DNA from: Olsenella_L kribbiana
Lineage (GTDB): Bacteria; Actinomycetota; Coriobacteriia; Coriobacteriales; Atopobiaceae
Length of the DNA: 64,000 nt
Direction of reading: 5' to 3'
NCBI RefSeq assembly: GCF_036408795.1
Contig: NZ_JAZGJP010000001.1
Coordinates: 276,046-340,045 of the forward strand
This document shows, one piece after another, positions 32,896 to 41,599 of this stretch (positions are counted from its first letter, which is position 1; the number at the start of each line of letters is the position of its first letter). The notes below the pieces were generated by a model. It worked only from the letters and a program-made list of their open reading frames with translations. It was not told the DNA's origin and made no database searches. A program made the position numbers and the translations under genes.

Positions 32896-34956
32896 TTACA
32901 GCGCGTCCACGTATTCGCTCTGTGCAGCCTTCTTCGCGGAACGAATCAGGAACTCCTCGTTCGACGAGGTGGCCTTGAGGCTCTTCACGAGCGCCATCTC
33001 GGCACGTTCCGTGTTGTTCATGTTCGCCAGGATGCGGCGGATGCCCCAGACGAACGGCTGGAGCTCCGGATCGATCAGAAGCTCCTCGTTCCTCGTGCCG
33101 GATGCAACCGGATCGATGGCCGGGAAGATGCGCTTGTCCGCAAGCTCGCGGTCGAGCTTGAGCTCCATGTTGCCGGTGCCCTTGAACTCCTCGAAGATGA
33201 CCTCATCCATCTTGGAGCCCGTATCGACGAGGGCGGAGGCAAGAATCGTGAGCGAGCCGCCATTCTCGATGTTTCGGGCAGCGCCCAAAAACTTCTTCGG
33301 CGGATAGAGGGCGGCAGAATCGACGCCACCGGAAAGGATGCGTCCGCTTGCCGGCATTGCAAGGTTGTAGGCACGGGCAAGACGGGTGATGGAGTCGAGC
33401 ACGACCACGACATCCTGGCCAAGCTCCACGAGACGCTTGGCGCGCTCGATGACAAGCTCGGAGACCGCTGTATGGTTAGAAGCAGGCATATCGAAGGTCG
33501 AGGCGACGACCTCGCCCTTGATGGAGCGCTGCATGTCCGTGACTTCCTCAGGACGCTCGTCGACGAGCAGGCAGATCAGATGCACTTCGGGATTGTTGGC
33601 CGCGATGGATTCGCAGACCTTCTTGAGCACGGTCGTCTTGCCTGCCTTCGGCGGCGAGACGATAAGTCCTCGCTGGCCCTTGCCGATAGGAGACACGATA
33701 TCGATGGCACGGCCTGTGATCGAGTCCTTGCCATGCTCCATCTTGAGGCACTCGTTCGGATAGATAGGTGTGAGGTCGCGGAAGCGCGGACGGTGCCTGA
33801 GCTCCTCGACGGTCATGCCGTCAACAGTGTCGATGGAGATGAGGGGCGGGAATTTCGAGTTGTTGCGGTTCGGACCCACGGTGCCTGAGACCTCGTCGCC
33901 GGTCCTGAGGCCGTTCTGCTTGATCATCTGCTGGAAGACGAAGGCATCGTCGTCGCCCTGCATGTAGTTGCCGGTGCGGATGAAGCCATAGCCTTCGGGC
34001 TGAATCTCGAGGATGCCCGTGACGGGGCGGAAGCCCTCGGCCTTCGCTGCTGCCTCGAAGATGCTCTCGACAAGATCGGCCTTGCGCAGGCCCACATACT
34101 CGACGCCGAGCTCTGCTGCCTTGCTCCTGAGCTCGGCAACCTTCATCTCCTTGAGCTCGTCGCGCGTGAGGCTCGGCTCCGGAACCTCCTGGCGCCTGTT
34201 GTTGCGGCGGCGGTTCTGGCCATTCTGGCGGCTGTTGCGCTGATTGAAGCGGTCATTGCGCTGGTTGAAGCGGCCATGCTCCTGTCGCTCGCCGTTGCGC
34301 TCGCCGTTCTGGCCACCCTGATGCTCGGACCCGTTGCGCTCGAAGCGGCGGTTCTGCCTCCTGCGGCCACGGCCACGCTCCTCGTGCTCATGCTCGTGCT
34401 CGGAAGCGCTGCCTTCCTGCTGCTCGGAGGAGGACCCGACTGCAGGCTCAGCCTCGTGCTCCTGCTTCTCTGCAGCCGGAGCAGCCTCTTCTGCATGCTC
34501 CGCGCGGCCTTCATGCTCTCGGCGCTGCTCATGCTCTGCAGGTGCCTCTGCGCTCTCATGCTCTGCATGCACGGCAGGCTCCTGGGGAGCAGTCTCAGAA
34601 GGTGCAGGCTCGGCAGGTGCAGCTTCAGCGCTTGCCTGCTTTCTTGTGCGACGGCGACGCTGCGGCTTCGGTGCCTCTTCTGCTGCGGCCTCTGCCTTCG
34701 GAGCCTCGGCTGCAGGTGCCTCTGCACTTTCAGCCTCTGCTGCCTTCTTGCGTGTACGGCGCCTGCGAACAGGCTTTTCTGCCTGCTCTGCAGATTCTGC
34801 AGACACATCTGCGGCTGCGGATGCATCCTCTGCATCCTTCTTCCTGCGCGTCGTGCGGCGGCGCTTCGGCTTCGGCGCTTCCTCGTTCTCGCCTGGGACC
34901 GGCTGAGCGGACACCTCGGGTACCGAGGCTCCGCCCTCGTTCATGTCGTCCGACAA
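32896..34956 (-). CDS. rho: Transcription termination factor Rho with long N-terminal extension
   Basis: Rho is the hexameric RNA helicase that terminates transcription. The conserved core (about residue 255 onward) has the RNA-binding domain (GILEIQPEGYGFIRTGNY), Walker A (PPKAGKTTVLKK), Walker B (VVVLDSITRLARAYN) and the R-loop region. The first 250 residues are low complexity. Repeated blocks of the form PxRRRRTRK alternate with Ala/Glu-rich stretches, then come His/Glu-rich and Arg/Asn/Gln-rich stretches (FNQRNDRFNQRNSRQNGQNR). Such inserts occur in actinobacterial Rho and add RNA-binding ability. The start is put at TTG 34956 because AGGAA lies just upstream. ATG 34944 is the alternative. 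The protein is 686 aa. Confidence 0.95.
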   Translation of the reverse strand: MSDDMNEGGASVPEVSAQPVPGENEEAPKPKRRRTTRRKKDAEDASAAADVSAESAEQAEKPVRRRRTRKKAAEAESAEAPAAEAPKAEAAAEEAPKPQRRRRTRKQASAEAAPAEPAPSETAPQEPAVHAEHESAEAPAEHEQRREHEGRAEHAEEAAPAAEKQEHEAEPAVGSSSEQQEGSASEHEHEHEERGRGRRRQNRRFERNGSEHQGGQNGERNGERQEHGRFNQRNDRFNQRNSRQNGQNRRRNNRRQEVPEPSLTRDELKEMKVAELRSKAAELGVEYVGLRKADLVESIFEAAAKAEGFRPVTGILEIQPEGYGFIRTGNYMQGDDDAFVFQQMIKQNGLRTGDEVSGTVGPNRNNSKFPPLISIDTVDGMTVEELRHRPRFRDLTPIYPNECLKMEHGKDSITGRAIDIVSPIGKGQRGLIVSPPKAGKTTVLKKVCESIAANNPEVHLICLLVDERPEEVTDMQRSIKGEVVASTFDMPASNHTAVSELVIERAKRLVELGQDVVVVLDSITRLARAYNLAMPASGRILSGGVDSAALYPPKKFLGAARNIENGGSLTILASALVDTGSKMDEVIFEEFKGTGNMELKLDRELADKRIFPAIDPVASGTRNEELLIDPELQPFVWGIRRILANMNNTERAEMALVKSLKATSSNEEFLIRSAKKAAQSEYVDAL

Positions 34957-35250
34957 AATGTTCCTGCTTTCTCGCTCATAGGAGCAGATATGTATGAATC
35001 CCCTGCCATGCCGGGATGTATGAGCTGCGTTTGCATGTCGGGGTAGCTGCAGCACCGCAGCAAGGGCAGAAGCCTTCTATGTGATGCCAGCTGCTTTTGA
35101 GGTATGGATGCACGCATAGGCGTGCCGAAACAACGTGACTATAACACAAGCATGTCTGCCGCCGCTCAAAAACGAAGAAATGCAGCCATTTTTGCCACTG
35201 AGGGGACACAGAACGCATCAAAAGGCGCTCTCTTGAGCATTTCAGGGTGC
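34957..35250. other. rho leader and intergenic region
   Basis: No coding sequence is seen. A -10-like TATAGT (complement of 35138-35143) would give a rho leader of about 180 bases, long enough for the autoregulation known for rho in other bacteria. No clear -35 or terminator was found. Confidence 0.35.
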
Positions 35251-35922
35251 TCAGGATACACGGGAGCGTGCAGGAGCCATCTTCCGCACCTCTTCTTCGA
35301 GCTCATGGGCACGGCTCTTCCCTTCCTCGGTGAGCGCGACCGTGACAGAGCGCGTATCGCGCGTTCCTTGGCGGCGGATGACATAGCCATGCTCTTCGAG
35401 CGCCGCTATCGACATCGATACGGTCGGCTGGAGAAGCCCCAGGAGCTTCACGAGATCTGAGATCGTGGCCTCTTCCTCAGGCATCCCGGAAAGGCCCAGA
35501 ATCATGAGGTCGCCTGCATGGAAGGCATGCGTGCCCATCGCCTCGACCAGCCGCACGATGCGGTCCTTCGAGAGACGCCTTGACGGGGCATCGGCTATGA
35601 TCTGGTGCCTCATCGCCTCTGCGCGCTCCTCCACGAATGCAGCCCCTTCATCGGTCAGCGCACACCATACATTGCGGCGGTCCTCGAGGCCAAAAGCTCT
35701 GCTCACGAAGCCGAGCTTCACGAGATGGTTCATCCTGTGCGTCATCGTCGGCCTAAGCGAGCTCTGGTAGGTGGCGATATCGGATGTCTTCATGTGCTCG
35801 CCTGCACTGCGCAGGTGGCAGAGAACGGCAAATTCCTCGAAAGTGAGCCTCGGCGCCTGAGTGCTCGCTCTCCTCTCCAGGCTGTAGGCCCTCCTGAGAG
35901 CTATGTATTCCTTGAGCTCCAA
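35251..35922 (-). CDS. Transcriptional regulator with two tandem MarR-type winged-helix domains
   Basis: A 223-aa protein holding two MarR-like domains in one chain. Domain one (about residues 20-110) has RLTFEEFAVLCHL, a recognition-helix region SSLRPTMTHRMNHLVKLG, and wing FGLEDRRNVWCALTDEG. Domain two (about 125-220) repeats this as FHAGDLMILGL, LLQPTVSMSIAALEEHG and GTRDTRSVTVALTEEG. MarR proteins usually work as dimers of one domain, so this may be a single-chain pseudo-dimer. The start is TTG 35922 with GGAGG 6 bases upstream. The longer frame to 36087 has no site. The upstream region has a -10-like TATACT (complement of 35982-35987) flanked by two perfect inverted repeats, suggesting autoregulation. 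Confidence 0.85.
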   Translation of the reverse strand: MELKEYIALRRAYSLERRASTQAPRLTFEEFAVLCHLRSAGEHMKTSDIATYQSSLRPTMTHRMNHLVKLGFVSRAFGLEDRRNVWCALTDEGAAFVEERAEAMRHQIIADAPSRRLSKDRIVRLVEAMGTHAFHAGDLMILGLSGMPEEEATISDLVKLLGLLQPTVSMSIAALEEHGYVIRRQGTRDTRSVTVALTEEGKSRAHELEEEVRKMAPARSRVS

Positions 35923-35945
35923 GAAGTGCCTCCAAACATCCTGGC

Positions 35946-35961
35946 TTCCGGATTCCCGGAA
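35946..35961. promoter_or_regulatory. Inverted repeat in the leader of the tandem-MarR gene
   Basis: TTCCGG-ATTC-CCGGAA is a perfect 6-4-6 repeat between the putative -10 element and the TTG start. It is a candidate operator. Confidence 0.35.
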
Positions 35962-36000
35962 TTCATTTGCTGCATGAAAACAGTATATGGATGCACCGCA

Positions 36001-36015
36001 GACGCTCGGAGCGTC
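36001..36015. promoter_or_regulatory. Perfect palindrome upstream of the tandem-MarR gene
   Basis: GACGCTC-G-GAGCGTC is a 7-1-7 perfect palindrome, 13 bases upstream of a -10-like TATACT on the minus strand. This is where a repressor could block RNA polymerase. Confidence 0.4.
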
Positions 36016-36061
36016 GGAACCTATACGTATTAAGCTTTTAATCGATTCGCACATCTTCCTG

Positions 36062-36101
36062 AAACAAAAGCGCACCCTCCCCTGCAAAGGAAAGGGTGCG
36101 C
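36062..36101 (-). terminator. Terminator after argS
   Basis: On the minus strand the stem GCGCACCCU / AGGGUGCGC with a purine/pyrimidine-rich loop is followed by UUUUGUUU. Confidence 0.9.
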
Positions 36102-36124
36102 AGAGAAGCTGCCTGATGCAGCTG

Positions 36125-37969
36125 CTACATGTGGGTCGGTGCGCTCACGCCGATGAGGGAAAGCGTGAGGGCAAGGACGCGTCTCACCGCATCGCAGGCT
36201 GCAAGGCGGGCACGCGAGAGCTCAGGATCGACCGGACGTCCCTCGCTCGGAAGCACCTGGCAGACGCCGTAGAACGCGTGGAAGTCTCCTGCAAGCTCCT
36301 CGGCGTAGTGCGTGAGGCGGAACGGCGCCCTGTCGCGCGCGCATCCTGCCACGAGCTCCGGAAACTCGGAGAGCTTGCGGGAAAGCGCAAGCTCGGTCGG
36401 GTCGGACAGGAGCGAGAGGTCGTAGTCGGTACCGATCGAGCGCTCTGCCACGGCGTCCATGCCAAGAGGCTCGGCCTCTTCGAGCTCGAGGCCTGCAGCA
36501 CGCCTGAGGATCGAGCAGATGCGGGCATGTGCATACTGCACGTAGTAGACCGGGTTGTCGTTGCTCTTCCTCTTCACGGCCTCGATATCGAAGTCGATTG
36601 TCTGGTTCGAGCTCTTGGAGATGAGCGTATAGCGCACGGCATCAGCGCCGACCTCGTCCAGAAGCTCGCGGAACGTGACCATGACACCCTTGCGCTTCGA
36701 GAGGCGGATGGCCTGGCCATTCCTGAGCAGGTTCACGAGCTGGCCCAGGAGCACCTCAAACTCGCCCGGATATCCCAGTGCCTCGCAGGCGGCATTCACG
36801 CGGGCAATGTAGCCGTGGTGGTCTGCACCCCAGATATCGATCACATGGTCGACGCGCTGGAACTTGTTCCAGTGGTAGGCGATGTCAGAGGCGAAGTAGG
36901 TGTACTCGCCGTTCGTCTTCACGAGGACACGGTCCTTATCGTCGCCGAACTCGGTCGAGCGGAACCAGAGGGCACCGTCGTCCGTGCGGTAGAGATAGCC
37001 GCGCTTGTCAAGTGCAGCAAAGGCACGCTCGACCGCATTCGTGCCGGTCTCGTCCTTCTCATAGAGGCTGCGCTCGCTGAACCAGACATCGAAGTCGCAG
37101 CGGGCATCATGGCAGGTCTGGCGGATCGTCTCGAGCATTGCCTTGTAGCCGCGCTCGCGGAACTCTGCCACACGTGCATCTGCCTCTGCCTCGACCCAGC
37201 GGTCGCCGTCGGTCTCTGCGAACCTGCGCGCAAGCTCGATGATGTAGTCTCCGCCATAGGCATTGCCGCCGAGATCGGTATTGAATTCGTCCATGTAGGG
37301 ATGGGTCTCAGGGGCTTCATCCTCTTCGTCTTCCACATAGCGGGCACGGTCGGCAAAGAGCGCCTCGGCAGCGCCATCGAGGCCGCAGGAGTCCTTCTCC
37401 ATGATCTCGAAGAGCTGGAGATAGCGCTTCGAGACAGAGCGGCCGAACACGTCCATCTGGGAGCCGTGATCGTTGATGTAATACTCGCGCTCGACCTGGT
37501 AGTTCGTGTGCTCGAGGACGCGGCAGAGCGAGTCTCCGAGTGCGACCCAGCGGCCATGGCCCACATGCATGGGGCCGGTGGGGTTTGCAGACACGAATTC
37601 GACCTGGACCTTCTGGCCATGTCCCACATCGGACTTGCCGAAGTCGGCACCCTGTTCGATGACCGTGCGGAAGATCTCGTTGTTCGCACCGGTCGAGAGA
37701 TAGAAGTTGATGAAGCCGGGGCCGGCGATCTCGACCTTGTCGATCTCCTTCGAACCCTCGATATGCTTCGCGATGGCAGAGGCGATATCGCGCGGCTTCA
37801 TGTGGGCAAGCTTTGCAGAGCGCAGAGCCACGGTCGAGGTCCAGTCGCCGTGGGACGTATCGTTCGGACGCTCGAGGCCCACATCTCCCACTTCGAATGC
37901 AGGAAGGTCTCCCTGCTCCTGAGCCGCGCTGATAGCGGCACGCACCAGCTGATCGAGGTTCTCGGGCAT
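36125..37969 (-). CDS. argS: Arginyl-tRNA synthetase
   Basis: ArgRS charges tRNA-Arg. The 614-aa protein has HIGH as HVGH in ANPTGPMHVGHGRWVALGD, the KMSKS counterpart in RLSKRKGVMV, an N-terminal additional domain typical of ArgRS, and a DALR anticodon-binding C-terminus. The start is ATG 37969 (MPENLDQLVRA), with AAAGGAG about 9 bases upstream. The frame extends to 38047 without a site. It is slightly longer than many bacterial ArgRS. A strong terminator follows. Confidence 0.95.
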   Translation of the reverse strand: MPENLDQLVRAAISAAQEQGDLPAFEVGDVGLERPNDTSHGDWTSTVALRSAKLAHMKPRDIASAIAKHIEGSKEIDKVEIAGPGFINFYLSTGANNEIFRTVIEQGADFGKSDVGHGQKVQVEFVSANPTGPMHVGHGRWVALGDSLCRVLEHTNYQVEREYYINDHGSQMDVFGRSVSKRYLQLFEIMEKDSCGLDGAAEALFADRARYVEDEEDEAPETHPYMDEFNTDLGGNAYGGDYIIELARRFAETDGDRWVEAEADARVAEFRERGYKAMLETIRQTCHDARCDFDVWFSERSLYEKDETGTNAVERAFAALDKRGYLYRTDDGALWFRSTEFGDDKDRVLVKTNGEYTYFASDIAYHWNKFQRVDHVIDIWGADHHGYIARVNAACEALGYPGEFEVLLGQLVNLLRNGQAIRLSKRKGVMVTFRELLDEVGADAVRYTLISKSSNQTIDFDIEAVKRKSNDNPVYYVQYAHARICSILRRAAGLELEEAEPLGMDAVAERSIGTDYDLSLLSDPTELALSRKLSEFPELVAGCARDRAPFRLTHYAEELAGDFHAFYGVCQVLPSEGRPVDPELSRARLAACDAVRRVLALTLSLIGVSAPTHM

Positions 37970-38089
37970 CTCCGACAGCTCCTTTTCTGATATAGGCGCA
38001 TGTGCGCCCGTTGTATGCAACAGAAGAAAAGATACCACCCTGCCCATCTGAGCAGGGTGGCATCGCCACTTTACGTGAAATATGCAGCC

Positions 38090-39580
38090 TTAGGCAAGCG
38101 TATGGCGGCCAGAGCCGGCGCGCTCCTCGCGGGCAAGGTCACTCCTGAGCTTGGCGAGGCCTGGCTCCATGCCCACCGGATAGAACTGGGGGTTCAGGAA
38201 ACGCTTGACGGCCGGATCGAGGTGCATGAGGGCCTCGCGGCAGCGGTGCTTCGACTGCTCGAGCGTCTGCTGCTCGCCGAAGCGCCTGCCATCCTCCACA
38301 AGCTGGACGAGGAGCTCATGGGACTCATAGCCGGAAACATCATAGGTGTAGTCGGGATCCATGATATCGACGATGGTCGAGGTCGTATCCCGTGCGACGG
38401 AGTCGTCGACGATCATGTCGCCCACCGGCACGCCCTCAGCATCGGTGAAGCGAAGGATATGCTGGATGCCCGGAATCGTGCGCTTGTAGCTCATCTCGGA
38501 TAGCTTGATGACAGGGGTCCACTTGTCGGCACCCTGCGCCTTCGTGGCAGAGAGCTTGTAGACACCGCCCAGAGACGGCTGCGGGTCGCAGGTGGCAAGC
38601 TTCGTGCCGACGCCGAAGGAATCGAGCGGCGCTCCCTGCGCGAAGAGCGACTGGATCGTGTATTCGTCGAGGTCGTTCGAGACGGAGATCTTCACATATG
38701 GAAGCCCTGCCTCATCAAACTCCTTGCGTGCAAGCTTCGAGAGCTTTGCAAGGTCGCCGGAATCGATGCGGATGGCAGCGAGGCGCTCGCCCTTTGCCTC
38801 CATCTCCTTCGCAACCGTGATCGCGTTCTGGATGCCCTTCTTCACGTCGTAGGTATCGACAAGAAGGACGCAGTTCTTCGGGCTCGACTTCGCGAAGGCA
38901 CGGAAGGCCTCAAGCTCGGACGGGAATGCCATGACCCAGGAGTGGGCATGGGTGCCGAAGACGGGGATGCCGTAGATCTTGCCGGCAAGGACATTCGAGG
39001 TCGAGGAGGCGCCGCCCACATAGGAGGCACGGGCGACCGCAAGGCCGCCGTCAGGACCCTGGGCACGGCGGAGGCCGAAGTCAGACACAGGATGTCCCTG
39101 GGCAGACTGGACGACGCGGGCAGTCTTCGTGGCCACGAGCGTCTGGAAGTTCACGAGGTTCAGAAGCGCTGTCTCCATGAGCTGGCAGTCGATGATCGGT
39201 CCCTCGACCCTGACCATAGGCTCGCGCGGGAAGACGATGTCGCCTTCTGGAACTGCCCACACGCTCACATGGAGACGGAAGTCCCTGAGATAGTCGATGA
39301 AGCCCTGCTTGAACATCTTGCCGCCGCCCGGTGCCGGAAGAGATCCGAGATAGGAAAGCGCATCATCGTCGAACACGAAGTTCTCGACGAGGTCTGCAAT
39401 CTGGCCCATGCCGCAGGCAACGGCGTAGCCACCTCCGAACGGATTCTCGCGGAAGAAGACATTGAAGCATGCCTGGGTATCGGCAAGTCCCGACTCCCAG
39501 AATCCCTGAGCCATCGTGAGCTCATAGAGATCGGTGTTGAGCGCGACGTCAGTCGGCTTCGTCCTATCGGTCAGCGACAT
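38090..39580 (-). CDS. pncB: Nicotinate phosphoribosyltransferase
   Basis: The enzyme makes nicotinate mononucleotide from nicotinate and PRPP in NAD salvage. The 496-aa protein shows family segments: ALNTDLYELTMAQGFWESG at the N-terminus, FGLRRAQGPDGGLAVARASYVGGASSTSN cut here into its first part (FGLRRAQGPDG) and its Ser-rich second part, and DSGDLAKLSKLARKEFDEAG. The start is ATG 39580 (MSLTDRTKPTD), with a G-rich site (AGGGGGG) 9 bases upstream. The stop lies 120 bases from argS, so the two may be transcribed separately or together. Confidence 0.93.
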   Translation of the reverse strand: MSLTDRTKPTDVALNTDLYELTMAQGFWESGLADTQACFNVFFRENPFGGGYAVACGMGQIADLVENFVFDDDALSYLGSLPAPGGGKMFKQGFIDYLRDFRLHVSVWAVPEGDIVFPREPMVRVEGPIIDCQLMETALLNLVNFQTLVATKTARVVQSAQGHPVSDFGLRRAQGPDGGLAVARASYVGGASSTSNVLAGKIYGIPVFGTHAHSWVMAFPSELEAFRAFAKSSPKNCVLLVDTYDVKKGIQNAITVAKEMEAKGERLAAIRIDSGDLAKLSKLARKEFDEAGLPYVKISVSNDLDEYTIQSLFAQGAPLDSFGVGTKLATCDPQPSLGGVYKLSATKAQGADKWTPVIKLSEMSYKRTIPGIQHILRFTDAEGVPVGDMIVDDSVARDTTSTIVDIMDPDYTYDVSGYESHELLVQLVEDGRRFGEQQTLEQSKHRCREALMHLDPAVKRFLNPQFYPVGMEPGLAKLRSDLAREERAGSGRHTLA

Positions 39581-39667
39581 AAAGGAAGACCCCCCTGTAC
39601 TGTCAGCCTGATATGCAAGCAGGTAAAGGGTACCACTTTTCCTGCATATCCCCTCAGCAACGCGCAA

Positions 39668-39985
39668 CTAGTGGGAGAAGATGTTGACAAGAAGAAAGAT
39701 GATTGCGAGGCCGACGACAGCTACAATCGTGATCTTCTGGCCGAACGGCATCTTGAGGTCGTCGTCGGGCTCCATGAGCTTGCGTCCGCGCTCGCGCTGT
39801 GCCTGCTCGCGCCTGATCTCTTCCTGCTCCTTTGCGGCCACGGCCTTCTCGGACCTCAGGTGCTCGAGCTCGGCGCGCTCCTGTGCTGCCTTGGCAGCTT
39901 CCTGGCGCTTTGCCTTCTCGGCCCTCAGCTCCTCGAGCTCGCGCCTCTCATCATCAGTGAGCTCCGTGCCCTTGTTCTCATCCAT
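39668..39985 (-). CDS. Small C-tail-anchored coiled-coil protein (hypothetical)
   Basis: A 105-aa hypothetical protein. Residues 8-75 are a highly charged helix (ERRELEELRAEKAKRQEAAK and continuing Glu/Ala/Arg heptads), followed by a linker and one C-terminal membrane helix (KITIVAVVGLAIIFLLVNIF) with only three residues after it. This is the layout of a tail-anchored membrane protein with a cytoplasmic coiled coil. The start ATG 39985 has AAGGA very close, and ATG 40018 is possible. It lies between pncB and the radical SAM gene. The function is unknown. Confidence 0.7.
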   Translation of the reverse strand: MDENKGTELTDDERRELEELRAEKAKRQEAAKAAQERAELEHLRSEKAVAAKEQEEIRREQAQRERGRKLMEPDDDLKMPFGQKITIVAVVGLAIIFLLVNIFSH

Positions 39986-40056
39986 TTCCTTCGCCAATCT
40001 ATTGGTAGATATCTGCATTGCCTTGATGTGCTTATTCCCTCAGCGGCGCTCTTCCA

Positions 40057-40995
40057 TCAGAGCTCCGGGCCTTCCACGCCGGTTGCATCGAAGGCAGGCA
40101 CGAAGCTCTCCGAGACCGTGCCGCCCTGCTGCCACCAGAGGCGCTCGAAGCCGAGCTCGTCCGAATGGTCAAGCACCTTTTCATACTCCGCATCCGTGAC
40201 AGCGCCTGCAAGAGGGCCGCCCATCTTCCGGCAGCGCTCGTTTGCCGTGTACTGGTTCATGACAGAGATGTCGACATCGTTGCCGCAGAGCTCCCAGACG
40301 CGGTCAAGCACATGGCAGGAGTCATCGGCGTGCGACGGCAGTACAAGGTGTCGGACGATGATGCCCTGGAGCATCCGTCCGTCTGCATCCTCAATCCTTC
40401 CGCCTTTTGCCGTGAGCGCATCATGCATATGCCGCAGCGCTTCATGGGCCACAGCCGGGTAGTCCTTGGCCCCAGAGAGCTTGCCAGAAAGCTGTGCTGA
40501 TGCGTACTTATAGTCCGTAAGCCAGATATCGATATCGTCTGCAAAGGCATCGACGAGCTCTGGCAGCTCGTAGCCCGACGTGTTCGCGACGATCGGAAGC
40601 GTGAGGCCGGCTTCCTTTGCAAGCAGGAGCGCCTCATGCACATAGGGTGCATAGTGGAAAGGCGTCACGAGATTGATGTTCAGGGCTCCCTGGTCCTGGA
40701 GCTCGAGCATGATCTTTGCCAAGCGCCTGACCGTAATCTTGTGGCCGAAGCCTTCCTGCGAGATGTTGTGGTTCTGGCAGAAGATGCAGCGCAGAGGGCA
40801 GCCAGTGAAGAAGATGGCACCCGACCCCGCCTCTCCCGATATCGGCGGCTCCTCCCAGAAATGGAGTGCGGCACGTGCGATCCTGAGATCTGCCGTGGCA
40901 CCACAGAGCCCTGCCTTGCCGGCTGCGCGTACAGCGCCGCAGTGCCTGGGGCAGAGCGTGCAGGAAGCGAATGCATCCTCTGAGAGGAAATCCAT
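40057..40995 (-). CDS. Radical SAM protein, PflX-like (pyruvate formate-lyase activating enzyme homologue)
   Basis: A 312-aa radical S-adenosylmethionine protein. The [4Fe-4S]-SAM motif is CPLRCIFC (CxxxCxxC, about residue 66), and an extra N-terminal cysteine set (CTLCPRHC, GLCG) is typical of the PflX branch. The segment FTGCPLRCIFCQNHNIS is characteristic. PflX proteins resemble activases of glycyl radical enzymes, but their substrate is not established. No glycyl radical enzyme lies nearby. The start ATG 40995 has GAAGGAG 5 bases upstream. Confidence 0.88.
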   Translation of the reverse strand: MDFLSEDAFASCTLCPRHCGAVRAAGKAGLCGATADLRIARAALHFWEEPPISGEAGSGAIFFTGCPLRCIFCQNHNISQEGFGHKITVRRLAKIMLELQDQGALNINLVTPFHYAPYVHEALLLAKEAGLTLPIVANTSGYELPELVDAFADDIDIWLTDYKYASAQLSGKLSGAKDYPAVAHEALRHMHDALTAKGGRIEDADGRMLQGIIVRHLVLPSHADDSCHVLDRVWELCGNDVDISVMNQYTANERCRKMGGPLAGAVTDAEYEKVLDHSDELGFERLWWQQGGTVSESFVPAFDATGVEGPEL

Positions 40996-41016
40996 AAGTC
41001 TCCTTCATGAAAGAAG

Positions 41017-41040
41017 ACCCGGATGCAGAAGCATCCGGGT
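41017..41040 (-). terminator. Terminator between tRNA-Ala(CGC) and the radical SAM gene
   Basis: A perfect 10-bp stem ACCCGGATGC / GCATCCGGGT with a 4-base loop is followed on the minus strand by CTTCTTTC. Confidence 0.8.
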
Positions 41041-41052
41041 CCGATAGACGAA

Positions 41053-41128
41053 TGGTGGAGATGAAGGGATTCGAACCCTCGGCCTCTGCCTTGCGAAGGC
41101 AGCGCTCTCCCAGCTGAGCTACATCCCC
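41053..41128 (-). tRNA. tRNA-Ala (anticodon CGC)
   Basis: On the minus strand the cloverleaf runs from GGGGATG (5' acceptor) to the encoded CCA. The anticodon stem CTGCC/GGCAG encloses TTCGCAA with CGC, and the T-loop is TTCGAAT. The encoded CCA is at 41053-41055. Confidence 0.96.
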
Positions 41129-41148
41129 GTCTGGGCAGTGCGTTAGAT

Positions 41149-41177
41149 ATTCTCGCAATTCGAGCAGGTCGTGTCAA
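41149..41177 (-). promoter_or_regulatory. Promoter of tRNA-Ala(CGC)
   Basis: On the minus strand: -35 TTGACA (6/6, complement of 41172-41177), 17-base spacer, -10 GAGAAT (4/6, complement of 41149-41154). It lies about 20 bases before the mature tRNA 5' end. Confidence 0.7.
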
Positions 41178-41224
41178 TGCCCAATTTCTGGCTGCACATA
41201 GTAAAGGCAGCAGCAGCACGATGC

Positions 41225-41397
41225 AATAGATGCCGCCTCCTGCAGAACGTTTATGAACCCACCTTGCTAAGGTGGGTGTCCTCGTCGCCTGTTCCAGCTT
41301 CCTTAACACCGAAGGATACCTGTACTGGGAACGAGATATGGACTCCCTGTAAATACGTGTCGGTTCACCCAGTTTGTGCTGCAGGGGGACGGCACCA
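41225..41397 (-). ncRNA. ssrS: Probable 6S RNA
   Basis: A 170-180 base RNA with the 6S layout. The ends form a long closing stem: 5' GGUGCCG with 3' CGGCAUC, then CCUGCAG with CUGCAGG. The 3' half reads GACGAGGACACCCACCUU, then a small hairpin CCCACCUU-AGC-AAGGUGGG, then GUUCAUAAACGUUCUGCAG and GGCGGCAUC. This closely parallels the conserved 3' half of E. coli 6S (CACCUUGAACCAAGGGUUC, then GCCUGCGGCGGCAUC). The 5' side GCCGUCCCCCUG matches the conserved CAGUCCCCUG region. A -10-like TATCAT (complement of 41401-41406) fits the 5' end. 6S RNA binds the housekeeping RNA polymerase and mimics an open promoter. Ends are approximate. Confidence 0.72.
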
Positions 41398-41599
41398 CTC
41401 ATGATAGGAAATGTCTCGTGCCTTGCACAGTCTTGACTTGTGGCTTGCAAACGGGAAATACTTGAGGTTGGCTGCAGCAAGCTAATACTTCTGCCTGCTT
41501 TGTGGCAGGCGTGAGTGCTCTGTTTTCCTTGCCTTCTCTTTCCGGTATGATTGAGAGGTTCTATCTCATTCACAGCTGATCCGAAGCAGGAGGTGTGGC

